Source: Dehalococcoidia bacterium
Lineage (GTDB): Bacteria; Chloroflexota; Dehalococcoidia; Dehalococcoidales; W498
Assembly: GCA_011170285.1 (NCBI GenBank)
Contig: DUEE01000009.1
Coordinates: forward strand, 1-57,856
Length of the DNA: 57,856 nucleotides
Direction: 5' to 3'
Positions within the stretch are counted from its first letter, which is position 1; every line of letters begins with the position of its first letter. Positions 17,245-24,979 of the stretch are shown here, one piece after another. Made by a program: the position numbers and the translations under genes. The notes under the pieces are model-generated. The model had not been told where the DNA came from and searched no databases. It was given only the letters and a program-made list of their open reading frames with translations.

Positions 17245-18432
17245 TCAGTTGGTGATGCTAGATAATACTGCGTTTAAGATGTCTAGGGCCTCGTCAACCT
17301 CCCCATTACCGATAATAAGGGGAGGCATAAAACGCAAGGCATTGGGCTTCAATCGGTTAACCAGTAAACCTCTATCAAGGCAAGCCATTAGCACCGATTG
17401 AGCAATGTCACTGCTAAACTCCAGAGCTACTAACAGTCCACGCCCCCGAACATCAGTGATAAACTGGAATTTCTGTCTCAAGCTTTCCAGCCCATTAGTA
17501 AGATACTGTCCCACTCTCTTGGCATTACTAGCAATATTTTGGTCAAGAATATATTTTAAAGTAGCATAACCAGCAGCACAGGCTAAAGGATTACCACCGA
17601 AGGTAGAGCCATGCTCTCCCGGAGTAAAAACAGAGGCTTTATCCTTGGCTAGAATAGCCCCAAGTGGTACGCCGCTGGCTAAACCCTTAGCCAGTGTCAT
17701 TATATCAGGTTCGATACCAAGCTGTTGGTAAGCAAAAAGGGTACCTGTTCGCCCAAGCCCGGTTTGAATTTCATCTAAAATCAGTGGAATACCCATTCGA
17801 TCGCACCACTCCCGGACCGTGGTCAAATAGCTATCATCAGGCAGGTTGACCCCTCCCTCTCCTTGCACTAACTCTAACATCACGGCACAGGTTCGACTAG
17901 TGGTAGCCGCCTTTATAGCTTCAATATTATTATACTCCACATTTACAAAACCATTGGGCAAGGGAATATATGGCTGCTGGAATTTAGATTGACCGGTAGC
18001 TGCCACCATAGCCAGAGTGCGACCATGAAAGGAACCCATCGTAGTAATAATCTCATAGGCTCCATCCAGATTGAGTTTCCCATAACGCCTGGCTAGCTTC
18101 ACCGCTCCGTCATTAGCCTCAGCCCCACTGTTGCAAAAAAAGACCTTATCTAGGCAACTATTCTGCACTAAGAGCTCAGCCAAACGAATCTGAGGGACAG
18201 TATAGAACTGATTTGAAGCCTGAATAAGGGTATGTACCTGCTCTGCTACTGCTTCAACAACTACCGGGTGGCAATGCCCCAAAGTATTGACCGCCCAGCC
18301 ACCAACAAAGTCCAGATACTCCCGACCATCTTCATCCCATACCCGTGCCCCCTGCCCCCTGACCAAGGTTACCGGTAAGCGCTCAAAGGTGTTCATAAAG
18401 TATTGGTGCTCAAGCTCCTGCCACTTACTCAC
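17245..18432 (-). CDS. argD: Acetylornithine aminotransferase
   Basis: A 395-residue class III PLP aminotransferase converting N-acetylglutamate semialdehyde to N-acetylornithine. The motifs are FCNSGAEANDGAVKLARR, TTMGSFHGRTLAMVAATGQ, LILDEIQTGLGRTG and the Schiff-base lysine in TLAKGLASGVPLGA. The start is GTG 18432 within GTGAGTAAG. This GTG overlaps the stop codon of a possible 38-codon frame (GTGA), so its translation may be coupled. Bacterial ArgD enzymes often also act in lysine synthesis. Confidence 0.95.
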   Translation of the reverse strand: MSKWQELEHQYFMNTFERLPVTLVRGQGARVWDEDGREYLDFVGGWAVNTLGHCHPVVVEAVAEQVHTLIQASNQFYTVPQIRLAELLVQNSCLDKVFFCNSGAEANDGAVKLARRYGKLNLDGAYEIITTMGSFHGRTLAMVAATGQSKFQQPYIPLPNGFVNVEYNNIEAIKAATTSRTCAVMLELVQGEGGVNLPDDSYLTTVREWCDRMGIPLILDEIQTGLGRTGTLFAYQQLGIEPDIMTLAKGLASGVPLGAILAKDKASVFTPGEHGSTFGGNPLACAAGYATLKYILDQNIASNAKRVGQYLTNGLESLRQKFQFITDVRGRGLLVALEFSSDIAQSVLMACLDRGLLVNRLKPNALRFMPPLIIGNGEVDEALDILNAVLSSITN

Positions 18433-18545
18433 CCTCGTTCTCCGAACAGCTCTCTTTCTCCAGACGGAGCTCTAACTATCTCGGCATCAGTAAAATTCTT
18501 TGTCAAACTCTCTTCGATTAACTGTATAACCTTTCGTATTTCCAT
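18429..18545 (-). CDS. Possible 38-residue small protein coupled to argD
   Basis: ATG 18545 opens a 38-codon frame that stops at TGA 18431-18429 inside the argD start (GTGA). The product begins MEIRKVIQLIEESLTKNFTD and ends SGERELFGERG, an amphipathic helix followed by a charged tail. The exact 4-base overlap with argD is the kind seen between co-translated genes. The ribosome binding site is only GATGAGAG. It could be a real small protein, a leader that couples translation, or chance. No family was recognised. Confidence 0.4.
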   Translation of the reverse strand: MEIRKVIQLIEESLTKNFTDAEIVRAPSGERELFGERG

Positions 18546-18635
18546 ACTCTCATCGTCTTAAACAAGAACACCAACATTCTTGTTCTTCCTTCCCTTGGCT
18601 CCCCTTCCAAGCCATATCCTCTCTTACTTACACTT

Positions 18636-18660
18636 CCCCTTCCCTTAATAAGGGAAGGGG
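18636..18660. repeat. Perfect hairpin between argB and argD
   Basis: CCCCTTCCCTT (18636-18646) and AAGGGAAGGGG (18650-18660) form an 11-base-pair stem with a 3-base loop. A second short hairpin, GGGGCTTCGCCCC near 18705-18717, sits directly after the argB stop. They may slow or partly end transcription within the arginine cluster. The rest of 18546-18718 holds no recognisable gene. Confidence 0.6.
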
Positions 18661-18718
18661 GTCAGGGGGATAGGTCACCAAATAATCTATTAACTTTATC
18701 AGAAGGGGCTTCGCCCCC

Positions 18719-19516
18719 TCAATCTACCCCTGATAAACGCTGTATTGTTGTGCCGCCAGTGCTCTCCTCAATCTCCCTGAGCAATGTATGGGGCTGTGTC
18801 CCATCTATAATGCGTGTAATTGAATTAGCAGATATAGCCCTTAAGCAGGCTCTAATCTTAGGAATCATCCCCCCTGAGGCCACTCCTGAAGCCATTAAGG
18901 CTTCGGCTTCAATAGGTGACAAATGAGACAGCAATTTTCCTGATTGGTCACAGATACCAACCACATCGGTTAGAAAGATAAGCCTTTCGGCACCAATAGC
19001 GGCAGCAATTTCACCAGCCACAGGGTCACCGTTAATATTAAGTATCGGTGGAGCTTCGTCTGGTCTATTAAATGAGTTTAGGCTTACTGGAGCTACCACC
19101 GGAATATAGTCTGACTGCAATAGAGCCTCTAACAAAGTAGAATCTACCTTCACTACCGTACCCATATATCCCATCTCTTGGTTCTTAATCTTGCCTTGAA
19201 TAAGACCTCCATCCACACCACTAATACCCACTGCCCGTCCACCCAAGTTGTTGATTAAAGCTACAATTTCCTTGTTGACCAAGCCACCTAGAACAGCGGT
19301 TACCATCTCTAGCCTTGCCTGGTCAGTTACCCGTTCACCATCAATAATCCTACTGGAAATCCCTTGGCGTGAAAGCCATTCAGTTACTACCTTAGCTCCA
19401 CCATGAACTATGATCAGGGTTCTCCCCTGCTTATGGAGCTCAACTATGTCCTCAATAGTAGTATCATGGCTGCCAAGGGTAGCCCCACCAAGCTTAACCA
19501 CAATAACTTTATCCAA
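18719..19516 (-). CDS. argB: Acetylglutamate kinase
   Basis: A 265-residue amino-acid kinase phosphorylating N-acetylglutamate. It shows VIVVKLGGATLG at the start, LIIVHGGAKVV, the middle GLVNKEIVALI stretch, NINGDPVAGEIAAAIGAERL and the end GTQPHTLLREI. Full length. The start is TTG 19516 with CGGAGG about 11 bases upstream. It starts 30 bases after argJ. The N-terminal helix typical of arginine-feedback-inhibited ArgB proteins is missing, so feedback sensitivity may lie at ArgJ or elsewhere; this last point is inference. Confidence 0.95.
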   Translation of the reverse strand: MDKVIVVKLGGATLGSHDTTIEDIVELHKQGRTLIIVHGGAKVVTEWLSRQGISSRIIDGERVTDQARLEMVTAVLGGLVNKEIVALINNLGGRAVGISGVDGGLIQGKIKNQEMGYMGTVVKVDSTLLEALLQSDYIPVVAPVSLNSFNRPDEAPPILNINGDPVAGEIAAAIGAERLIFLTDVVGICDQSGKLLSHLSPIEAEALMASGVASGGMIPKIRACLRAISANSITRIIDGTQPHTLLREIEESTGGTTIQRLSGVD

Positions 19517-19546
19517 TTTAATCGTTGCCTCCGATTAGACAACCTC

Positions 19547-20764
19547 TCAGGTTGTGTATTGACTGTTAATAGTCACGTATTCCTCAGATAGGTCACAACC
19601 CCACGCAGTGGCAGTAGCCGTGCCCAGGTTAAGCTGTACAGTTATCGGCACCTCGCTGCTACGCAATACCGCTACTACCTTATCCCTGTCAAAAGGCAAT
19701 TGGTAACCGTTCTTTACCAGGCAGGTATTATCTATATAAAGGTCAATTTTTGATTCTACCACTTCCACCCCACTCCGTCCCACCGCTGCCACAATCCGCC
19801 CCCAATTAGGGTCACTACCATGCACTGCTGCCTTCACCAGTGGTGAACCTACTACTGCCCGGGCAGCTAGCCTCGCCTCAGCCACACTGGGCGCTCCACT
19901 AACAGTAACCTCCATAAGCTTGCTCGCCCCCTCGCCGTCACTGGCAATACATTTAGCCAAGTAGATACAGACCTGGTTAAGAGCATCCTGAAAGGAACTG
20001 GCCTGGTCTGAATCTTGACTGATAACTTCATTTTCAGCCAGCCCATTAGCCATTATAAGCACTATATCATTGGGGCTGGTATCGCCATCAATTGAAACCA
20101 TATTAAGAGAAATACCCACTGCCTTTCGTAATGCCTGTCTTAGGAAATCTATATTTACGGCAGCATCAGTAGTTAAAAAACAAAGCAAAGTAGCCAAATT
20201 AGGGTGAATCATTCCCGAGCCTTTAGCTATCCCACCTATGTTAAATCCACTATCACCAATCCTAACCACAACTGCCGCTTCTTTGGGAACGGTATCAGTG
20301 GTCATTATTGCCTTTGCTATGTCATGACCTCCCTCTTGGGAAAGACCAATCTGTTCTATACTGGCTCTTATCAGCTTCATCGGTAAAGGTTGACCAATCA
20401 CCCCACTGCTAGCTACCAGAACATCCTCGGCTGAGAGCCCCATTTTCCTAGCTGCTAAATCTGCCATCTCAGCGGCATCGCTAACACCTCCCTCCCCTGT
20501 AAAGGTATTGGCGCACCCACTATTTACCACTATGGCTACCGTTCTTCCTGCCTGCAACCGCTGCTGACATAGAAGAATTGGGGCTGCCTTAATACTATTG
20601 GTGGTAAATAGAGCCGCAGCCTTACATGGTACTTCAGAAAAGAGGATACCAAGGTCTAATCCGTTTATAGCTTCTTTCTTTATTCCGGCATAGGTAGCCC
20701 CTGCCTGAAACCCCTGAGGTGAGGTAATACTACCCTCGGCAATGAACTCAATCTTAACTTCCAT
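19547..20764 (-). CDS. argJ: Glutamate N-acetyltransferase / amino-acid N-acetyltransferase
   Basis: A 405-residue Ntn-type enzyme that moves acetyl from acetylornithine to glutamate, closing the cyclic arginine route. The self-cleavage and nucleophile region is SGMIHPNLATLLCFLTTDA, where Thr of ATLL is the catalytic residue (ATML in most relatives). VVNSGCANTFTGEGG and VSIDGDTSPNDI are also typical. I choose ATG 20764 (MEVKIEFIAEGS), which starts at the family's normal position; the longer open frame to 20938 has no family similarity. It heads the arginine cluster, with a 450-base divergent spacer before pyrR. Confidence 0.93.
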   Translation of the reverse strand: MEVKIEFIAEGSITSPQGFQAGATYAGIKKEAINGLDLGILFSEVPCKAAALFTTNSIKAAPILLCQQRLQAGRTVAIVVNSGCANTFTGEGGVSDAAEMADLAARKMGLSAEDVLVASSGVIGQPLPMKLIRASIEQIGLSQEGGHDIAKAIMTTDTVPKEAAVVVRIGDSGFNIGGIAKGSGMIHPNLATLLCFLTTDAAVNIDFLRQALRKAVGISLNMVSIDGDTSPNDIVLIMANGLAENEVISQDSDQASSFQDALNQVCIYLAKCIASDGEGASKLMEVTVSGAPSVAEARLAARAVVGSPLVKAAVHGSDPNWGRIVAAVGRSGVEVVESKIDLYIDNTCLVKNGYQLPFDRDKVVAVLRSSEVPITVQLNLGTATATAWGCDLSEEYVTINSQYTT

Positions 20765-20965
20765 TATTGAAACTATATCATAGTGAATATAACTAAGGCA
20801 ATGAGGTTGATTATCTACCCCGAAATGGCTGGTTTTACAATGTTTTCCGACAAATGGTCCCAACTCCTCAACCATTAGCCTTTCTGGTATTTTGTTTCTG
20901 CTTTCAGTACTAATCACCATCAAAGATGAAGATTTCATTTATGGTAGTTTTCAAAGCCTTAGCCA

Positions 20966-21122
20966 CATTGCGAGCCGAAGGTCACCAGACTGCGACTCTG
21001 TCCTTCTGGGAAGGACTCTGCCGAGCGTGGCAATCTCAAGCAATAAACTCTCCCTTTCTTCAAGATTGATTTGGCACTTTAGGTTGCTTCATTACATTTG
21101 CAATGACATTCCCCGCAATGAC
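20966..21122. repeat. Dispersed repeat, family 1, degenerate copy 2
   Basis: CATTGCGAGCCGAAGG starts at 20966, a mid part ends GTGGCAATCTC near 21033, and the right side ends with TTGCAATGACATT and CGCAATGAC near 21119. The arms match the element at 1576-1648 in order but are more diverged and carry an inner hairpin around GTCCTTCTGGGAAGGAC. It occupies the argJ-pyrR divergent spacer, upstream of the pyrR promoter. Confidence 0.6.
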
Positions 21123-21152
21123 AACTAAGTCTGTAGATGCACCTTGAGAATT

Positions 21153-21181
21153 TTGAAATAATCAAGTAAAAGTGTTATAAT
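21153..21181 (+). promoter_or_regulatory. Consensus promoter of the pyr operon
   Basis: TTGAAA at 21153-21158 and TATAAT at 21176-21181 are separated by exactly 17 bases, a near-perfect vegetative promoter. Transcription would start near 21188 and give a leader of about 120 bases before pyrR. It is the best promoter in the left half of the window. Confidence 0.85.
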
Positions 21182-21227
21182 GTAAAATAACAAATTAGAA
21201 AGAGGATAATATTTGAACCTTTAAGCT

Positions 21228-21308
21228 AGTTCAGAGAGGCTGGCAAGGGGAAAATAGAGGAAGCCAGTAGTTAAATACCTCTTGTCAGCTAAGGCAAGAG
21301 GTATTTTT
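21228..21308 (+). promoter_or_regulatory. PyrR-responsive attenuator leader
   Basis: AGTTCAGAGAGGCTGGCAAG (21228-21247) matches the PyrR binding loop known from Firmicutes pyr leaders. CTGGC at 21240-21244 can pair with GCCAG at 21263-21267. Downstream is a perfect 12-base-pair terminator stem, AAATACCTCTTG (21273-21284) with CAAGAGGTATTT (21295-21306), with a T run to 21308. When UMP-bound PyrR holds the upstream loop, the terminator should form. The pyrR ribosome binding site AAGAGG lies inside the right arm of this stem, and the ATG follows at 21309, so the hairpin can also block translation. Confidence 0.85.
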
Positions 21309-21884
21309 ATGTCTAAAAAAGTGATAATGACCCCAGAGGATATCAGACGAACTCTGGCTCGCATGACCCACGAAATTATAGAGCGAAATAAAGCTATTGA
21401 AGACCTAATATTAGTTGGTATGCGCACCCGTGGGGCGCCCCTAGCCAAACGATTAGCTGATAATATTGAAGACTTTCATCAATTTAAAATAGAGGTTGGT
21501 GCTTTGGACATCAGCCCGTATCGTGATGATCTTTCCTCGCAGAATCCGAGACCTCTCCTCAACCGGACCCAAATTCCTAGTGATATTAATGGCAAATCCA
21601 TAGTGTTAGTTGATGATGTCTTATACACTGGGCGCAGCACCCGTGCCGCTATGGATGCCATTATTGACCTGGGACGACCTCAGTCAATCCAACTAGCGGT
21701 GCTTATAGACCGTGGACACCGAGAGTTACCGATTCGGGCTGACTATGTGGGCAAGAATATACCAAGCTCTAGATACGAGGAAATACAGGTCAAATTGATA
21801 GAAACCGATGGTATTGACGAAGTGGCAATTATTGAACTTAGCCTGGAGACAGCTACGACGCAAAAGATTGAGAAGCTATTATGA
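21309..21884 (+). CDS. pyrR: PyrR, pyr operon regulator / uracil phosphoribosyltransferase
   Basis: A 191-residue type I phosphoribosyltransferase-fold protein. The PRPP loop [19 protein letters not shown] is intact, and [16 protein letters not shown] and [19 protein letters not shown] are PyrR hallmarks, the latter near the RNA-binding face. PyrR binds pyr mRNA leaders when UMP is high and also has weak uracil phosphoribosyltransferase activity. ATG 21309 is chosen because it follows the terminator hairpin; an upstream in-frame start at 21282 would lie within the hairpin. The stop overlaps the pyrB start by 4 bases. Confidence 0.95.
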   Translation: MSKKVIMTPEDIRRTLARMTHEIIERNKAIEDLILVGMRTRGAPLAKRLADNIEDFHQFKIEVGALDISPYRDDLSSQNPRPLLNRTQIPSDINGKSIVLVDDVLYTGRSTRAAMDAIIDLGRPQSIQLAVLIDRGHRELPIRADYVGKNIPSSRYEEIQVKLIETDGIDEVAIIELSLETATTQKIEKLL

Positions 21885-23305
21885 GTTTGGCAAATAGAAG
21901 TCTGGTGACAATAGACGATTTATCTAATAAGGAAGTTGAGGCAGTTTTTCCCTTAGCCGATCAGATGTCGGACTCAATGAATAGGCAGTCCAATGTATGC
22001 CAGGGCAAGATTATGGCCAGCCTATTTTTTGAGCCCAGCACCAGAACACGGCTTTCGTTTGAGACAGCGATGCATAGGCTTGGGGGCAGTGTCATAAGCA
22101 CTATTGATGTAAATGCAACCTCTCTAGCTAAAGGTGAAAGCATTGCCGATATGGCGAGGGTGGTTGGGAGTTACGCCGATATCATCGTCATAAGGCACCC
22201 GTGGGAGGGAGTAGCTAAGGTAGTTGCCAATTATGCCGGCGTCCCGGTAATAAATGCTGGCGACGGGAGCCATGAGCATCCAACCCAGACCCTATGCGAC
22301 CTTTACACCTTGAAGAAGGAAAGACAAACTATCAGAGGTCTGAAGATTGCACTGTGCGGAGATTTGAAATACGGGCGGACAATACATTCTCTAATTTATG
22401 CTCTAACTAGGCTCGGAGCAACTACATTCCTCTGGCCGGGACCAGGGCTTGACATGCCTGAGAATGTCAAGCAGAAACTAATTACAGAATACGGAGCTGA
22501 TGTAGAAAAAATCCCGGCTGATAACTTGCCATTACTGGTTGGAAGTCAGGATTGGGCAGGGGATGCTAGCTTGGATGCCATATATATAACGCCAAGCCGT
22601 GCCCATCAACTGGCACTAATACCTGATATCAGTATTCCAATCGACTTAGTTAAGGAGTATGATGCCCTTTATGTTACCAGGCTTCAGCAGGAAAGGCTTA
22701 CCGCTACCGCCGAAGGTCAAGAATTGAAAAGGGATTATCCAGTGGTAGATAAAAAACTTCTCAAAGGAAAAGAGTTCAAGAGAACACTGGTTATGCACCC
22801 ACTGCCTCGTATTGACGAGCTTGCCTATGAAGTGGATGCTGACCCGAGGAGTATGTACTTCAAGCAGGCGGCTCGTGGGGTGCCAGTTAGGATGGCGCTC
22901 ATAGCCCTGTTACTGGGGGCTAAGGAAGTTGATATTACTGAGAAGGAAGTCTCTCCTGCTCAGAAAAGAGCCTATCCCTTCTATAGACGAGATTTCGGAG
23001 TAAGCTGCCCTAATCCAAGTTGCGTGTCAGTGCAAGAAACTGAAACAAGGTATATAAAGCTTGAGTTTCAGATAGTAACTAACCATCCCTTGACGCTGAG
23101 ATGTGTCTATTGCGAACACGAGATTTACCCCCAATATATCGCCAGTTCTGACTGGCATCAAGGGATGTTGAAGAACAAGAAATACCACAGGGCTGACAGC
23201 CACTGGGTTCGGAAGATCAAACCGGAAAACCTGATTGTGTTTGATTCGGAAAGCAGGGCTCAGTCTCATGGTTTCCAGCCCAGCAATTATGCTAGTCAAA
23301 GATGA
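21881..23305 (+). CDS. pyrB: Aspartate carbamoyltransferase fused to a PyrI-type zinc domain
   Basis: A 474-residue protein, about 160 longer than a normal PyrB. Residues 1 to about 355 are the catalytic chain: [15 protein letters not shown], the swinging loop [25 protein letters not shown], and [10 protein letters not shown] with the catalytic region. After about 20 linking residues comes C376-x4-C381-x26-C408-x2-C411 with the order CPNPSC ... CVYC, which is the zinc site of the PyrI regulatory chain. The nucleotide-binding half of PyrI is not seen. A 60-residue basic tail follows. The enzyme makes carbamoyl-aspartate; the zinc part may hold catalytic trimers together. It overlaps pyrC by 4 bases (ATGA). 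Confidence 0.93.
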   Translation: MSLANRSLVTIDDLSNKEVEAVFPLADQMSDSMNRQSNVCQGKIMASLFFEPSTRTRLSFETAMHRLGGSVISTIDVNATSLAKGESIADMARVVGSYADIIVIRHPWEGVAKVVANYAGVPVINAGDGSHEHPTQTLCDLYTLKKERQTIRGLKIALCGDLKYGRTIHSLIYALTRLGATTFLWPGPGLDMPENVKQKLITEYGADVEKIPADNLPLLVGSQDWAGDASLDAIYITPSRAHQLALIPDISIPIDLVKEYDALYVTRLQQERLTATAEGQELKRDYPVVDKKLLKGKEFKRTLVMHPLPRIDELAYEVDADPRSMYFKQAARGVPVRMALIALLLGAKEVDITEKEVSPAQKRAYPFYRRDFGVSCPNPSCVSVQETETRYIKLEFQIVTNHPLTLRCVYCEHEIYPQYIASSDWHQGMLKNKKYHRADSHWVRKIKPENLIVFDSESRAQSHGFQPSNYASQR

Positions 23306-24633
23306 TGAACAATAAATCTAATCCTTTACTTATCTATGGTGGTCGTATAATTGATTCTAGCCAGGGGATAGATGAAACTGGCAGTTTGCTTATCACTGAT
23401 GGCAAAATCTCGTGGCTGGGCAAGGGAGAAAAGACCTCACCCCAGCCCGGGTATGCTGTCCTTTATGCCCAGGGACTAATAATCTGTCCCGGATTTATTG
23501 ACCTCCACTGCCATCTTAGACAACCTGGTTTTGAGGATAAGGAGACCATTGCTACCGGAACCCAGTCTGCCGCCAGGGGTGGCTTTACCACTATCTGTTG
23601 TATGCCCAATACCAATCCGCCTCTGGATAATAAAACTACTGTAGATTATGTAAAGTCAGTGGCAACCACGGAGGGTATAATCCGAGTTCTACCTATAGGC
23701 TCTATCTCTAGGGGCAGAAAAGGGAAGGAGTTAGCTGATATGGGAGAGCTGGCTGCAGCCGGGGTCATTGCCTTTAGTGATGACGGCGCACCAGCGGCAG
23801 ATTCACGCCTTATGCGCCAGGCGTTAGACTATAGCCTTGCTCTTGATTTGCCTATTATTGACCACTGCGAGGATATGGCTCTTAGTGAAGGCGGAGGGAT
23901 GAATGAAGGTATAATATCAAATAAATTGGGGCTTCGCGGGATACCAAACGCCGCTGAGGACATTATAGTGGCTCGTGACCTGGCTCTGGCTCAACTGACA
24001 GGGGGTTGGCTACACATTGCCCATACTTCTACTGAGGGCTCAGTTGACCTGGTTCGTCGGGCTAAGGACAAGGGCATCAAGGTTACTGCAGAGGCTACGC
24101 CCCACCACCTGACCCTGACCGAGGAGAAGGTCATTGGTTATGATGCTAACGCCAAGGTAAATCCACCCCTGAGAACTAAACAGGACATCCAAGCCCTGAT
24201 TCAAGGGCTTATTGATAATACAATTGATATTATTGCCACTGACCACGCCCCTCACACTGAAGCTGATAAGGCGTGTGAGTTTGCCCTAGCCCCATTTGGC
24301 ATTAGTGGTTTTGAAACTGCCCTAGGCAGTCTTATGAGCCTGGTGCACGATGGAAAGATAACCTTAAATAGCCTTATTGCTAAACTAACTTGCGAACCGG
24401 CTAAGATTCTCGGTAATAAATATGGCAAACTGGGGACTATAGCTATCGGAGCTTTAGCCGATGTTACTATCTTTAACTCTGACATGGCGTGGGTAGTAGA
24501 TACCAAGTCTTTTGCCTCTAAGGGTAAGAATACCCCATTGGCTGGCTCAACGCTCAAAGGAAAAATAATGGCAACCATATCACAGGGAAAGCTAGTATAT
24601 AAAGATGATTTAGTTAAGCTTGAAGAGATTTGA
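23302..24633 (+). CDS. pyrC: Dihydroorotase, class I
   Basis: A 443-residue zinc amidohydrolase that closes carbamoyl-aspartate to dihydroorotate. The metal site DLHCHLRQPG and the downstream MPNTNP, the DHCED histidine, LHIAHTSTEGSV, and IATDHAPHT with the catalytic aspartate are all present. Full length. It starts within the pyrB stop codon. The next gene, carA, begins 346 bases later, a gap full of repeats, so the operon may be read through these or restarted. The C-terminal strand region (ADVTIFNSD) is typical of amidohydrolases. Confidence 0.97.
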   Translation: MMNNKSNPLLIYGGRIIDSSQGIDETGSLLITDGKISWLGKGEKTSPQPGYAVLYAQGLIICPGFIDLHCHLRQPGFEDKETIATGTQSAARGGFTTICCMPNTNPPLDNKTTVDYVKSVATTEGIIRVLPIGSISRGRKGKELADMGELAAAGVIAFSDDGAPAADSRLMRQALDYSLALDLPIIDHCEDMALSEGGGMNEGIISNKLGLRGIPNAAEDIIVARDLALAQLTGGWLHIAHTSTEGSVDLVRRAKDKGIKVTAEATPHHLTLTEEKVIGYDANAKVNPPLRTKQDIQALIQGLIDNTIDIIATDHAPHTEADKACEFALAPFGISGFETALGSLMSLVHDGKITLNSLIAKLTCEPAKILGNKYGKLGTIAIGALADVTIFNSDMAWVVDTKSFASKGKNTPLAGSTLKGKIMATISQGKLVYKDDLVKLEEI

Positions 24634-24664
24634 AAAGTTACTGGAGGTGGTGAGGGGTAAACAG
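24629..24664 (+). other. Orphan fragment resembling the 3' end of carA
   Basis: TTTGAAAAGTTACTGGAGG (from 24629) and the following GTGGTGAGGGGTAAA match the last codons of carA (FEKFLEMVREGK, 26039-26074). I count two base changes and one 3-base gap over 32 aligned bases. It overlaps the pyrC stop out of frame. It looks like a scar of recombination around carA. Confidence 0.5.
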
Positions 24665-24730
24665 TTCTTTACTTATCAAAGGATTCTATAAAGAGGAACC
24701 CGAAGTACTGCTACGCATGCGGAGATGGTC

Positions 24731-24909
24731 AGAGATTGCTTCGCCTTCGGCTCACAATAACACATCAGATAGCAGGAAAGGGAATGATAGAAAATATGTC
24801 ATTGCGAGGAGCCGAAGATCTGAGCATAGCGAAGAGTCTGCGACGAAGCAATCTAAAACAAGCTAAAAGATAAAGACGAGATTGCTTCGCCCTTGGCTCG
24901 CAATGACGC
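24731..24909. repeat. Dispersed repeat, family 1, compound copy 3
   Basis: Three related arms follow each other: AGATTGCTTCGCCTTCGG (24733 onward), GTCATTGCGAGGAGCCGAAG (24799 onward) ending CGACGAAGCAATCT near 24853, and GAGATTGCTTCGCCCTTGG ending CTCGCAATGACGC near 24909. They alternate in orientation and can form large hairpins. Together they fill most of the pyrC-carA spacer. No reading frame is present. Confidence 0.75.
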
Positions 24910-24934
24910 ATTAGATAGCAGGAGAAGGGGATAA

Positions 24935-24954
24935 ATCCTTCACAAGTGAAGGAT
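24935..24954. repeat. Perfect 9-base-pair hairpin before carA
   Basis: ATCCTTCAC and GTGAAGGAT flank a 2-base AA centre. The tail GGATAAAGGGGATAGGG follows. Hairpin plus GGATAAA-G-rich tail recurs at 3867-3910, and the tail alone near 26632. The carA start codon lies 25 bases further on. Confidence 0.6.
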
Positions 24955-24979
24955 AAAGGGGATAGGGTTAATAAAAATT

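Noticed and set aside
20770-20800. ArgR operator before argJ
   Set aside because: GTGAATATAAC only weakly resembles an ARG box and has no second copy.
20765-20938. Longer argJ start at 20938
   Set aside because: The extra 58 residues have no likeness to ArgJ, while ATG 20764 starts exactly at the family's usual beginning.
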